This document shows, piece after piece, positions 52,120 to 64,000 of a DNA stretch of 64,000 nt. The DNA is from Siphonodentalium dalli (Eukaryota > Mollusca > Scaphopoda > Gadilida > Siphonodentaliidae), in contig CP136063.1 in assembly GCA_032622095.1 (NCBI GenBank), forward strand, positions 35,560,106 to 35,624,105, given 5' to 3'. The notes under the pieces are model-generated. The model did no database searches. It was not told where the DNA came from and was given only the letters and a program-made list of their open reading frames with translations. Numbering within the stretch: the first letter of the stretch is position 1; each line of letters opens with the position of its first letter. A program made the position numbers and the translations under genes.

Positions 52120-53200
52120 TCTAGTAAAATCCATAATGTATTCGTGTAATAAAATTCATATTTGTCTACGGTCTCTTTAAAATTATATAACTGTAAAGTC
52201 CCAATGTTAATTTCACACGGTACACACATAGGCTATCATAGCATCTATCTATTTACCGTTCTCCACGCATAGAATTTAGGCAGTTAAAATCATTTATATT
52301 TGTTTTCTACAATATTCTAGTAAATCCATAATGTATTCGTGTAAGACAATTCATACTTGTATATGGCCGTTTAAACTAACAATGCTGAAGGCAGACGCAC
52401 CTTTGTCTGTTAATTAACTTCTAAGCACGTTGTATTATGCACCTGCTGCTGGGCACAGAGCTCTCAAGCTAATAACACAACATATAACCATTTCTGGAAC
52501 ATTCTCCAAACAAAACAATAACAGAGCATCATGGCCCATATTATCCACCAACTCCACCACACACGGTACAGCGAGGCATTCACTCTCATGCTAATAACAC
52601 AACATATAACCATGTCTGGTTCTGAACACGTGGGAATAAAGCGGTCAAAAAGATTTGGCATACCACTAGGTTATACATCGAACTATCAGGAATCAATTAA
52701 ACTGCACTAGGGTTAAAACATGTCAATGTCTAATAAAGTAAATCACAGTGATATGTTTTCATATACAACACTGGCCACACACTTTCTCGAAGCTTCGTAA
52801 TTAAACACACGTTTAAGTCATTAACTGCCACGATACAGATAACGACAGCATCTCTCTACATATTGAATATTCTCCGAACCTGTAAGCGAGAGCTATGCAA
52901 ATATGGGTGTTTAATCTGTCATTACTTTGCTGAACGTATAAGACCACCATTTCATACATTCCCCTATTTATATCACATAAAGCACAACTTTTCTCATCCG
53001 ACTACATATATGACTCAATGTGGACCGAAAACCAGACGTGTTACCATCTTACGCCATAGGCATACTCATAGATCCATTGCATAGTGGCCAAAAACATTCG
53101 ACTTCCATATTGGAGGTTATACCGAAGCATTTTCACAGATGCACACTCAACAGGTCAGAATGGTAAAGCAATCTCTTTGAATCCCCATTAATAACTAATT
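52120..53200. other. No recognisable gene
   Basis: Includes duplicated phrases (GCTAATAACACAACATATAAC near 52470 and 52590; CTCGAAGCTTCGTAATTAAACACA at 52787 and 54117). Confidence 0.5.
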
Positions 53201-55640
53201 AAAATATCTTTCCTGTTTGTTTCTGCGCTATAACCTTTCATAGTACAGTCTTATGTGCACCCACGCTATGACATCATTAAAGGGGGACACTGCACTCACA
53301 GTGGGGAATATTAAAAGGGTAATCTCGGTATGTGCAAGTTAAGGGGAACACAATGCACTCTACATGGACACATGCACGGCACTCATTATGAATGAATGTT
53401 AAATGACAACAAAATTGTAATTGGCCACTTACCTTCAAGTTAGATGTCACAAATTATGCATGTACAATCGATGCACGAATCAACACTGTAGGAAATGAAG
53501 GTATTGATTTGTTATTACTTCAGAAATGGTTCATATAGCATACAAAGTCACCTTAAAGGTACATGGCTTCTGTGCAAGGGTGTTTGTGAATAGATTTAAA
53601 ATGAGCATATGTGACCATCACTTCATAAATTTACCTATCTATCCATCTTAAAGCATTTATGAAAAATGTAGGGACACCAAGCATTATACATTTTCACAAA
53701 CAGATGGGCACTAAACAGACCAGCGAGGCACTTGCACTCACAAAAGCTAATAACACATCATCTATCCATTTCTGAAAAATTCTTGGCCCGTGTGAGTTAG
53801 CAGAAAAGCGTATTAAACTCGAAGCAGCCAATACTAATTATACAACATATGCTTACAGAGCATAACCCATGCAATTTAATTCTCACAAAAGTTATACAGC
53901 GAGCGGCATGAACCCTGAATACATACTGACTCCCCATTATGTATCCCTCCTAATGGTCAACTGTTATGGTACAATTGATTAAATCATCACTAACATTAGT
54001 TAAGCTTTTTCTCTAAATACCCCTTTAATATCTGTAATCGAACTATTAGGAGTCAATCAACGCCTTGTCAATAGATATTTGAACATTTCAAATAAAGTAA
54101 ATCCTACACACAATTTCTCGAAGCTTCGTAATTAAACACATGTTTAAGTCATTTAATGCCACGATACGTCTGTCATTCAAATCCATGCTCCTAATGGCTT
54201 CTGCATCTGTGGAGACTGAGAGATAAACAAAATTAATGTTTCTGTAGAGATTAAGGTTTTCTAGTGTGTCACTACTTCAGATATGGTTCAAATAGCATAC
54301 AAATCACCGCATTTTGGTCACATACCTTAAAGGTACACGTCATTTATGCATTTAAACCTAATTCCGCGTATACATCAATAAAAACGCTCTTTATTTTCCA
54401 AATAGTTTGAATTTACCTAGTTTTAACAAAGATTTATGCAATCTACATGCTTTCATTCAAATAAAATTTACGAAATGTATGTTAAACGACAACAACGTTG
54501 TAACAGACTGGCCACTTACCTTCAATTTATAGGTCATATTAGCCTGTACATTTATGGGAGACAGACATACATAATATAATGCATTGGCACAGTGTTACTG
54601 ATAATAATAAGGTGTCATTACTTCAGAAATGGTTCATATAGCATACTATTGTACCCGTGGTCACATACATTAAATGAACACGTCACTTAAGCATTTAAAC
54701 CTAACTCAGTGTATCTATCGATAAAACGCTCTTTATTTTCAAATTTGTCTGAATTGTACTAAATTTACATTTAAAATCAAGCATTTAAACCTAATTCCGT
54801 CTATCCGTAAATAAAAAACGCTCTTTATTTTCAAAATTTGTCTTAATGTCCATCGTTTACTAAATTTATATTTAAAATTAAGCATTTAAACATAATTCAT
54901 CGTATCCATAAATAAAAAACGCTCTTTATTTTCAAAAACGTCCATAGTTTTAACAAAGATTTTTGCAATCTACATGCTTTCATTCATATAAAATTACCCA
55001 GTGTGTGTTAGACAACAACATTATAACATATTGGCTTTCAAGTTACATATGCATGTACATTCGATGCACGAGGCAACATTGTAGGAAATGAAGGCATTGA
55101 TGTGTCATTACTTCAGAAATTGTTTATACAATTGACCGTATTTTGATCACATACCTTAAAGGTACACGTCACTTTTGTCTATAATCACACAAAACATTAC
55201 ACATAGGGTTCAACATGTCCACCGTAGTAAGCTTATTTACTTCAGAAATGGTTCCAATAACATAGTATTGTACCCGTGGTATCACATACCTTAAAGGTAC
55301 ACGTCACTTTTGTCTATAATCAGACAATACATTACACGTAGGGTTAAACATGTCCATCGTAGTAAGCTTGTTTACTTCAGAAATGGTTCCAATAGCATAG
55401 TATTGTACCCGCGGGGTCACACACCTTAAAGGTACACATCATTTGTGTCTATAATCAGACAATACATTACGCATAGGGTTCAACATGGTCACCGAAGCAA
55501 CCTAATCCAAAAGCAACGAACACCCATTACTGACTCCCGCTGTTACACACAACACAATTACTCGGGATTAAGGTCTTCTAGTAATGAATTATGGTTGTAT
55601 ACTTTACAAATGGTACCTATAGCATAATATTGTACCACAT
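53201..55640. repeat. Complex repeat field (TTACTTCAGAAATGGTTC / CTTAAAGGTACACGTCA units)
   Basis: At least six units of 130-350 bp with the order ACTTCAGAAATGGTT, ATAGCATA, GTCACATACCTTAAAGGTAC. Some are followed by GCATTTAAACCTAATTC and ACGCTCTTTATTTTC (54384, 54727, 54819, 54917), others by ATAATCAGACAATACATTAC. No coding frame. Confidence 0.7.
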
Positions 55641-56690
55641 TGATGCACATCACGTTTCATGTGAATTACATGAGCAGGTAACTCAATTCTCTGCATTTCG
55701 AATGGAGTTGGGTATTTTTGTATATTATATACAGTGTTATTTAGCTTAGAAATGGTTGTTATTTTATATCAATATGCCAGTTTATGTCACAGACAAAATG
55801 CGTACTCACTCTTCACATAGACTAATATGTAAGCATTTGTATCATTTAGAATGTCAAAATATGGTCTAAGTCAGTCGTGTTAGCTATATATGGCCACTTA
55901 CCGTTCAAGTTATAACCCCATTAAAACTATGCTTCAAATGTAAATTATATGTAACTTGAATATGATCGGTCCCCAGGCCCTTTTTAGGTCATAGGTTCTA
56001 ACCGACCATCGTTCATACTCGAACGCGTGTGTATATGATAGCTATGGTAATGGTAGAGAGAGCTAGTTAGGCAGGCCGAGAGATAGGTAGACCCACTGCC
56101 TACATCAATATATATATATATACGATATACATGCACTGGCCGCAATGGGTTCCCGTTACTAGCCTATAGACATGAAGTATTAAAGTTATACACCTTCATC
56201 AGCGCGCTCTTAATGAGTTTTGAATTGGCATATGGGTACGAATCCAAACCATTCGGATGTAATTTATCGGAATGCCAATCATAACCATCTGCACAGAGAA
56301 AGCTAGTGGGAACGATACACACTGTTTGCGTAATTGACTAGACACATTGAGGTAAAGAAGCACCCTGATGTATCAAAGGTATATTTCAAGGATTTTTAAT
56401 CGGCAACCAATTATTGAATATATTTTTGTTGGGCATGGTCATATGCACCACTGTGTTTCATATAAAACAAAAAGACTAGTGGGTGGTTAAATCACCGAAG
56501 GCCAATATTCCCGATGGTAAGTTATTTTTAGCATATGGGATACATTTATGACTAAATCGGTTATAAGAAATGAGGTAAATTGCACTTTATTATTTAAAAG
56601 GAATAACGCTATACAAGCTTAAACACACGAACCATGGGTTTTATCAACTTATTACGTGTAGCATATTTGGAGTTTAGTTATGTTCATCAA
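55641..56690. other. No recognisable gene
   Basis: AT-rich. The left edge of the large inverted repeat lies at or before the right end of this interval and cannot be fixed because the partner arm runs off the window. Confidence 0.5.
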
Positions 56691-56729
56691 ACACCGGTAA
56701 TTGACACCTCTGTCTGGATATTTTTGTTA

Positions 56730-57326
56730 TTACGATTGGGTCCCGTGTTCAACCTTTTTAGTTGTAAGCGAATAGTCTCCATAGCTCCAAATCGTTCCGA
56801 ATGTCCAAACTAATTCACTATTTAATTCTGAAATAGGTTTATTTGTGCTTACAATGTAATCCAAAACTAGTTGTTCATTGAACATCTTTTCAATCGTGAA
56901 AATAGGACAAGGTTCCCTCATAATAATGTAACCATAAATTGATGTAACTTCTTCGAATTCCAAACTATAGTCATTAAAAACCGTGCTACGGTATTCAGCG
57001 AAGCGGGCAAAGTTATCACCGATAAGTACACGAATCTCATATATGTCTTTGTTAGTAATACCACTAAATATCCAACACTCAGAAAACAGTTGATCCAAAG
57101 TATCCAGTAAGATATCTGTTTCAAATTCTGATCTCTCCATCAAAGCATTCAATCTCTTTCTACCATCATCAAAATTTCCTTCTAGAAGTTCCGTAATTAT
57201 TATTTTACTCTCCCTTAAGAACCATGTATGTTGTAATTCTGTTTTGATGTCTCCATGTATCGTTGACGCGTTAACTAACTCCTTGTAAATTTTCTCAAGC
57301 ATTTCTGTGGGTAATATTTCCTCCAT
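56730..57326 (-). CDS. 198-aa unknown protein, left palindrome copy; homologue of a Polinton gene
   Basis: Complete frame from ATG 57326 to TAA. Predicted protein identical to that at 63366-63962 and similar throughout to the Polinton gene at 33021-33608 (195 aa). Shared landmarks: EKIY near residue 12, IKTELQ..WF.RE at 26-38, SIYGY near 130 and the end GTIWSYGDYSLTTK near 180-193. Helical, slightly acidic, no signal peptide or membrane span. Function unknown. Preservation of the frame in both arms, against a broken polymerase and capsid in the Polinton, suggests recent duplication or selection. Confidence 0.75.
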   Translation of the reverse strand: MEEILPTEMLEKIYKELVNASTIHGDIKTELQHTWFLRESKIIITELLEGNFDDGRKRLNALMERSEFETDILLDTLDQLFSECWIFSGITNKDIYEIRVLIGDNFARFAEYRSTVFNDYSLEFEEVTSIYGYIIMREPCPIFTIEKMFNEQLVLDYIVSTNKPISELNSELVWTFGTIWSYGDYSLTTKKVEHGTQS

Positions 57327-57779
57327 AATTCCTAATTTACAAAACCATCTGTTTATTCGAGTAAATCCGCTAACTCACATGTCATTGGACATGAGTTCCT
57401 CATATAATTAACACAATCGGTTGTTCGTACCCATACCTAGTGAGCTTTTGATCTATAATAGCTAACGGTAAAGTATTTAGTTCTTATTATAATATTTATA
57501 ACCAATCAAAATCCGTTGCTGAATTTAGCTATACGAGGACAAACGGAATGATAACATCCGTTCAACAACTTGGTATTCCAGTCATAGTCATAGTTCATTT
57601 CATATTATCACTCTAAAATCTCCATTACATGGAGAAAATAAAGAGCCCATCTGATGTAGACTAGTATATAAGTACTTAGTGATTTATTTTCATCAATTAT
57701 ATGTATTGTTACTCCTATAAATATAGTCTGTTATACAGAGGATACATCGCCCACGTGACAGTATCGTGTCACGAAAGGT

Positions 57780-58340
57780 CTACTGTGTTCAAAGTATATA
57801 AATGCGTGTCAGGTTTATGTATATGTCCCTGTTTCTTAAAGCAAATCCAGTACATATACGTGCGTTAATACACGTGCAATTGCCACTAGTAAATCACGTA
57901 TAAAAGCTCTTTACTGCATAGTTAAACTGTTGAGTTTTCACACGCATTCTATGTCTTTTTTATGGACTATATACGTGGTATATGTCAGTATATACACGAA
58001 TGTAATGTAATCACGTGCACGTATTAATTTCATATATTCTTCTCAAAACAACTCAGCACAACGCATCAATTCTGATGTCTATGGCGGTTCAAACAGTGTA
58101 CACTTTCAGTGTTGTTACCGTTTGATGCATACCATACTCATTTATGCATAATAACGCGGGTCTACATCGTTGCTATATACCTATATACGTCCATATTTAT
58201 TAAAGTATAGTATCTATACGTACATCATGGCGTATATTAAACCCCCTTTCACTGGTAAATCACGACTAAACGCTCCTTATTGTATAGTCAACTAACCATT
58301 TATACATACACGCTGCTCTATGGTGGTCTGTTGTGTCTTA
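57780..58340. repeat. Two diverged ~360-bp repeats within the left arm
   Basis: Both contain a CTRGTAAATCACG, AAAGCTCTTTACTGCATAGT / AACGCTCCTTATTGTATAGT and ACACGC series. Mirror copies occur in the right arm (62,350-62,910). Confidence 0.6.
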
Positions 58341-59518
58341 CCATTATACCATTATATGTAGAAGGTAATGTAGTCAAATATGTATAAATCTGATTTTGTG
58401 TCAATGTGCCTGTTATTAATCTCATCAATTGGGTCGTTTATAAGTCGTCAAACATGATGATTTCTAATCATCTAATAGGTATTATAAAAAATGCCTACTT
58501 CACAAATATTCTGAGTGCATTTCAGTGTATGTTTCGTACTCTGTAAAAACGTGATTTGACCGCTAGTGATGTAGTGAAATAACGTATTCTATAGTTGTCA
58601 AATACGTACTAAAAATATTGTCAATTTATGACTCATCTAATGAATTTTCCATACCTAGTGTCTACAATATGTTTATATATTGTGACTCATTACGACGATT
58701 GCAGTATGTCCACGTATGTCAGATATAACATAACCTTGATAACTATGTTTAGAAATACCTGGTATATGAGATCATATTGTAGCTGACAGAGACTGGAATG
58801 CGACTTGCATCTACCATCACGTGCGTTCGAATGAAGTTACATGTACGATATGAGCCATTATATGTGTCGATGAGGTGTTATATCAGTATATTCATGCAAT
58901 ATTCGTAAATGACAGCAACATATCTTTTCCCTCCCATTATCAAGCGAGATTTTGTGGTTAGCTGACAAACATGGCATTTCGAATATATATATAGCCTATT
59001 GGACACTTACTTCAAATGCTAAAATTGCCTCTTCAAAATAGTTAAAAGCACACATTTTTATTTCGAATTTCATTGTTTACGGTTTTTATTTCCTGTTATG
59101 AAATTGGTCCTTTTATAAACGCGTAATACGCAGTTACAAAAAGCCCTAATTGACAAACATTTTAAGCGCTATTATGACTATATTCGACGAATAAAAAAAA
59201 CGCCATTTGACATAGTACAACAACGCGAAATGACTACTTTTTTAAACGCGAATTTGAAACAAAACTAATATACAAAAGAATTTTAAACTAAAATAATAAG
59301 TTTGGTTGATGTATAGTTTGGTCGACAGCATTTTCACACACAGAAGCGTTATGATACAGATTCACCACTCACACAGAAGCGATCTTATACGGTGTAGCGG
59401 TATGTTACAGAGTTATCGTTCTTTTCGAGGCTTAAAAAAGCGCAGGCCGGTCCCCTCCCTCTCCCCCGTTTTAAAAGGGGCGGGGTTAAGGGGGAGCGAT
59501 CGAGCGTCACGAAAAAAT

Positions 59519-61175
59519 GTCATAGAAGAAAAGTATAAGGCAGAGGAAATGGATGGGGGAAACGACACAGTATGAGGGGTAATGGAGTGTGGGACAGGGG
59601 GATGGGATGATATGACCGTGTATTAATTGGAGATGATAATGGATTAGGTAGTGTACACTGTTCATGGTTTTTAATATATGAATTAACATAAAGTGAAGAG
59701 CTTAGGAGGCTAGGAAAAGCCACTCTATATAGGTTTATACATGTATATGGTGCAAAAAGGGGAAGGAGATGGGGAGAGCGAGAGGCAAGAAATTGGGGGG
59801 AGAAGGGTATAATTTGGAGAAAAACATTGAGGTGTAAACCTTACTTTCCTAGGAAAACATTGGGATTGTTGTGGGTAGAACAGAGGTAAAATAAGAGTTG
59901 TATAAAATGGAAAAGGGAGACATGAAAAGAATGAAAGGTGCTTATGGGAAAAAGGGTAAAGGGTGCCAGTGGGAGAGTGTACAGAGGTGTATATCGAAGA
60001 GTATAGGAGGCTAAGAAAAGCCACTCAATATAGGTTTATACATGTAGATGGTGCAAAAAGGGGAAGGAGATGGGGAGAGCGAGAGGCAAGAAATTGGGGC
60101 AGAAGGGTATAATTTGGAGACAACATTGAGGTGTAAGCCTTACTTTCCTAGGAAAACATTGGGATTGTTGTGGGTAGAACAGGGGTAAAATAAGAGTTGT
60201 ATAAAATGGAAAAGGGAGACATGAAAAGAATGAAAGGTGCTTATGGGAAAAAGGGTAAAGGGACAGTGGGAGAGTGTATATAGGTGTATAACAAAGAGTA
60301 TAGGAGGCTAAGAAAAGCCACTCAACAGAGGTTTATACATGTGTAAAATGGGGAAGGCGATGGGGAGAGTGAGAGGCAAGTAAATGGGTGCAGAAGGGTA
60401 TAATTTGGAGAAAACATTGAGTAGTAAGCATTACTTTCCTAGGAAAACATTGGGATTGTTGTGGGAAGAACAAAGTGTTTAGAGGTACAAAAGGGGAAGG
60501 TAAAAAAAGAATGAAAGGTGGTTATGTGGAGAAAGGTAAATGGGGTATAGGGTAAAATGAATAGAGGTGTATAGCAGAGAGCTGGGGTGGGGAACATGTA
60601 CATAATTAAAGTAGATGAGATAAGAATAATCATTGAGTATATACCTAAATCATATGAAATGTGGGGGTTTTGCTTTGGAAGGAGAGGGGTTACCATGCTT
60701 GCAGACAGTAATTAGGGGTAAGAGCCGGCAAGGGGCTTAAATGGTATAGAAAATATGGGTAAAAGGGGTAAAAGTATAACTAAATCATATGAACTGGGGT
60801 GGAGAGGAGAAGAGATGGGTAAAAGGAGACATATATATATATATAATTTAGGTGTAAGCAGTTGGTCGAAAACATAGAGGATGTAACGCGACAAAAGAGT
60901 AAACATAAAGCAGAGAATTAATGGAAAGTATAACGTATATGTGTATGAACTTGGTGGTTTGTGTATTAAGGATACAGTAGTAAAAAGGAGAACACATGCA
61001 AAATGGTGTAAACTTATATGAAATGACAGGGACATAGGGCAAAGAACATGAATGATGCACAAAGTAGCATAAAGATGATGGCTAAAAAGTTCGGAAGGGA
61101 GGGGGTTATATTGGGTAAGGGTAAAAGTAGAATTGTGGTAAATATGTAGAAGGGTTATGTGTAAAATGGGGTGAA
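59519..61175. repeat. Palindrome spacer with ~300-bp purine-rich tandem repeat
   Basis: The plus strand is strongly purine-rich. Three units start with GGAGGCTAAGAAAAGCCACT (59705, 60006, 60303) and contain GATGGGGAGAGCGAGAGGCA, TTTCCTAGGAAAACATTGGG and GAATGAAAGGTG. Beyond 60600 the pattern decays. Minus-strand open frames of 67-116 codons are pyrimidine-rich composition artefacts. Confidence 0.8.
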
Positions 61176-64000
61176 ATTTTTTCGTGACGCTCGATCGCTC
61201 GCCCTTAACCCCGCCCCTTTTAAAACGGGGGAGAGGGAGGGGACCGGCCTGCGCTTTTTTTAGCCTCGAAAAGAACGATAACTCTGTAACATACCGCTAC
61301 ACCGTATAAGATCGCTTCTGTGTGAGTGGTGAATCTGTATCATAACGCTTCTGTGTGTGAAAATGCTGTCAACCAAACTATACATCAACCAAACTTATTA
61401 TTTTAGTTTAAAATTCTTTTGTATATTAGTTTTGTTTCAAATTCGCGTTTAAAAAAGTAGTCATTTCGCGTTGTTGTACTATGTCAAATGGCGTTTTTTT
61501 TATTCGTCGAATATAGTCATAATAGCGCTTAAAATGTTTGTCAATTAGGGCTTTTTGTAACTGCGTATTACGCGTTTATAAAAGGACCAATTTCATAACA
61601 GGAAATAAAAACCGTAAACAATGAAATTCGAAATAAAAATGTGTGCTTTTAACTATTTTGAAGAGGCAATTTTAGCATTTGAAGTAAGTGTCCAATAGGC
61701 TATATATATTCGAAATGCCATGTTTGTCAGCTAACCACAAAATCTCGCTTGATAATGGGAGGGAAAAGATATGTTGCTGTCATTTACGAATATTGCATGA
61801 ATATACTGATATAACACCTCATCGACACATATAATGGCTCATATCGTACATGTAACTTCATTCGAACGCACGTGATGGTAGATGCAAGTCGCATTCCAGT
61901 CTCTGTCAGCTACAATATGATCTCATATACCAGGTATTTCTAAACATAGTTATCAAGGTTATGTTATATCTGACATACGTGGACATACTGCAATCGTAGT
62001 AATGAGTCACAATATATAAACATATTGTAGACACTAGGTATGGAAAATTCATTAGATGAGTCATAAATTGACAATATTTTTAGTACGTATTTGACAACTA
62101 TAAAATACGTTATTTCACTACATCACTAGCGGTCAAATCACGTTTTTACAGAGTACGAAACATACACTGAAATGCACTCAGAATATTTGTGAAGTAGGCA
62201 TTTTTTATAATACCTATTAGATGATTAGAAATCATCATGTTTGACGACTTATAAACGACCCAATTGATGAGATTAATAACAGGCACATTGACACAAAATC
62301 AGACTTATACATATCTGACTACATTACCTTCTACATATAATGGTATAATGGTAAGACACAACAGACCACCATAGAGCAGCGTGTATGTATAAATGGTTAG
62401 TTGACTATACAATAAGGAGCGTTTATTCGTGATTTACCAGTGAAAGGGGGTTTAATATACGCTATGATGTACGTATAGATACTATACTTTAATAAATATG
62501 GACGTATATAGGTATATAGCAACGATGTAGACCCGCGTTATTATGCATAAATGAGTATGGTATGCATCAAACGGTAACAACACTGAAAGTGTACACTGTT
62601 TGAACCGCCATAGACATCAGAATTGATGCGTTGTGCTGAGCTGTTTTGAGAAGAATATATGAAATTAATACGTGCACGTGATTACATTACATTCGTGTAT
62701 ATACTGACATATACCACGTATATAGTCCACAAAAAAGACATAGAATGCGTGTGAAAACTCAACAGTTTAACTATGCAGTAAAGAGCTTTTATACGTGATT
62801 TACTAGTGGCAATTGCACGTGTCTTAACGCACGTATATGTACTGGATTTGCTTTAAGAAACAGGGACATATACATAAACCTGACACGCATTTATATACTT
62901 TGAACACAGTAGACCTTTCGTGACACGATACTGTCACGTGGGCGATGTATCCTCTGTATAACAGACTATATTTATAGGAGTAACAATACATATAATTGAT
63001 GAAAATAAATCACTAAGTACTTATATACTAGTCTACATCAGATGGGCTCTTTATTTTCTCCATGTAATGGAGATTTTAGAGTAATAATATGAAATGAACT
63101 ATGACTATGACTGGAATACCAAGTTGTTGAACGGATGTTATCATTCCGTTTGTCCTCGTATAGCTAAATTCAGCAACGGATTTTGATTGGTTATAAATAT
63201 TATAATAAGAACTAAATACTTTACCGTTAGCTATTATAGATCAAAAGCTCACTAGGTATGGGTACGAACAACCGATTGTGTTAATTATATGAGGAACTCA
63301 TGTCCAATGACATGTGAGTTAGCGGATTTACTCGAATAAACAGATGGTTTTGTAAATTAGGAATTATGGAGGAAATATTACCCACAGAAATGCTTGAGAA
63401 AATTTACAAGGAGTTAGTTAACGCGTCAACGATACATGGAGACATCAAAACAGAATTACAACATACATGGTTCTTAAGGGAGAGTAAAATAATAATTACG
63501 GAACTTCTAGAAGGAAATTTTGATGATGGTAGAAAGAGATTGAATGCTTTGATGGAGAGATCAGAATTTGAAACAGATATCTTACTGGATACTTTGGATC
63601 AACTGTTTTCTGAGTGTTGGATATTTAGTGGTATTACTAACAAAGACATATATGAGATTCGTGTACTTATCGGTGATAACTTTGCCCGCTTCGCTGAATA
63701 CCGTAGCACGGTTTTTAATGACTATAGTTTGGAATTCGAAGAAGTTACATCAATTTATGGTTACATTATTATGAGGGAACCTTGTCCTATTTTCACGATT
63801 GAAAAGATGTTCAATGAACAACTAGTTTTGGATTACATTGTAAGCACAAATAAACCTATTTCAGAATTAAATAGTGAATTAGTTTGGACATTCGGAACGA
63901 TTTGGAGCTATGGAGACTATTCGCTTACAACTAAAAAGGTTGAACACGGGACCCAATCGTAATAACAAAAATATCCAGACAGCGGTGTCAATTACCGGTG
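61176..64000. repeat. Large inverted repeat, right arm (continues past the window)
   Basis: Reverse complement of 56691-59518, still matching at the last base of the window, so the true arm is longer. Confidence 0.95.
63366..63962 (+). CDS. 198-aa unknown protein, right palindrome copy
   Basis: Complete frame from ATG 63366 to TAA 63960-63962, protein identical to the left-arm copy at 56730-57326 and homologous to the Polinton gene at 33021-33608. Both palindrome copies point outward, away from the spacer, so their upstream regions face the centre of the palindrome. Confidence 0.75.
   Translation: MEEILPTEMLEKIYKELVNASTIHGDIKTELQHTWFLRESKIIITELLEGNFDDGRKRLNALMERSEFETDILLDTLDQLFSECWIFSGITNKDIYEIRVLIGDNFARFAEYRSTVFNDYSLEFEEVTSIYGYIIMREPCPIFTIEKMFNEQLVLDYIVSTNKPISELNSELVWTFGTIWSYGDYSLTTKKVEHGTQS

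Larger units (their letters stand above)
56691..59518. repeat. Large inverted repeat, left arm (at least 2.8 kb)
   Basis: Reverse complement of 61176-64000 with rare differences (for example ATTCTATAG at 58597 versus ATTTTATAG in the partner). Carries the 198-aa gene at its outer side, a non-coding stretch with two diverged ~360-bp repeats (57,850-58,340) and a GC-rich inner tip (GGGGCGGGGTTAAGG, GATCGAGCGTCACGAAAAAA). Confidence 0.95.

Noticed and set aside
59507-61062. Several 67-116-aa minus-strand frames rich in Leu/Ser/Pro
   Set aside because: They result from the pyrimidine-rich strand of a ~300-bp tandem repeat; frames differ between units.

Overview
The window is metazoan nuclear DNA, most likely from a marine invertebrate. 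Supporting this are intronless arrays of C2H2 zinc fingers, APE-type LINE fragments, a piggyBac fragment, a full-length Polinton/Maverick element, AT-rich intergenic DNA, many minisatellites and a 100-bp assembly gap at 9498-9597. The phylum cannot be fixed from the sequence. No conventional multi-exon housekeeping gene was recognised; almost everything interpretable is mobile or repetitive.

Region 1 (1-25 kb) holds two paralogous modules, each made of 520-bp TTAA-flanked MITEs, a shared non-coding block and a polyzinc-finger gene (13141-14802 and 22909-24402). Module A was enlarged by an 8.8-kb insertion (3982-12760) with inverted ends rich in CCAACGTTGG, and by a decayed LINE (16281-19615) that landed in worn-out zinc-finger DNA. 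One end of the MITE was amplified into a 50-bp minisatellite (193-1900) and a 102-bp one (3231-3740).

Region 2 (25831-45230) is a 19.4-kb Polinton with AG termini, hairpin-rich terminal inverted repeats and a perfect 6-bp target duplication (ACCAAG). Its minus-strand core strip reads: DNA polymerase B, an unknown 195-aa protein, packaging ATPase, two small basic proteins, an uncharacterised 210-aa protein, DDE integrase with chromodomain, small membrane protein, minor capsid, basic core-like protein, major capsid, a 117-aa protein and an adenain-like protease. Integrase, protease, minor capsid and several small genes are open; polymerase, ATPase and major capsid are broken, so this copy cannot act on its own. 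The distal 7 kb carries accessory genes: a zinc-knuckle protein, an OTU-like protein and three unknown reading frames, plus a piggyBac fragment.

The most striking observation is that four accessory reading frames of the Polinton, on both strands, are each followed 20-22 nt after the stop by a 16-nt hairpin of the replication-dependent histone mRNA 3'-end type (three exact, one with a changed terminal base; one gene has a second, compensatorily changed copy). Two of these genes are preceded by copies of a 0.6-kb leader that contains its own inverted repeat, and one copy lies between divergent genes. This suggests an element with S-phase-type, non-polyadenylated accessory transcripts.

Region 3 (45.2-64 kb) contains several tandem repeat fields, a LINE tail fragment, one more MITE copy and, at 56.7-64 kb, a very long inverted repeat (arms at least 2.8 kb, spacer 1.66 kb). 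Each arm carries an intact, identical 198-aa gene homologous to the unknown 195-aa gene of the Polinton. This links the palindrome to the Polinton gene pool.
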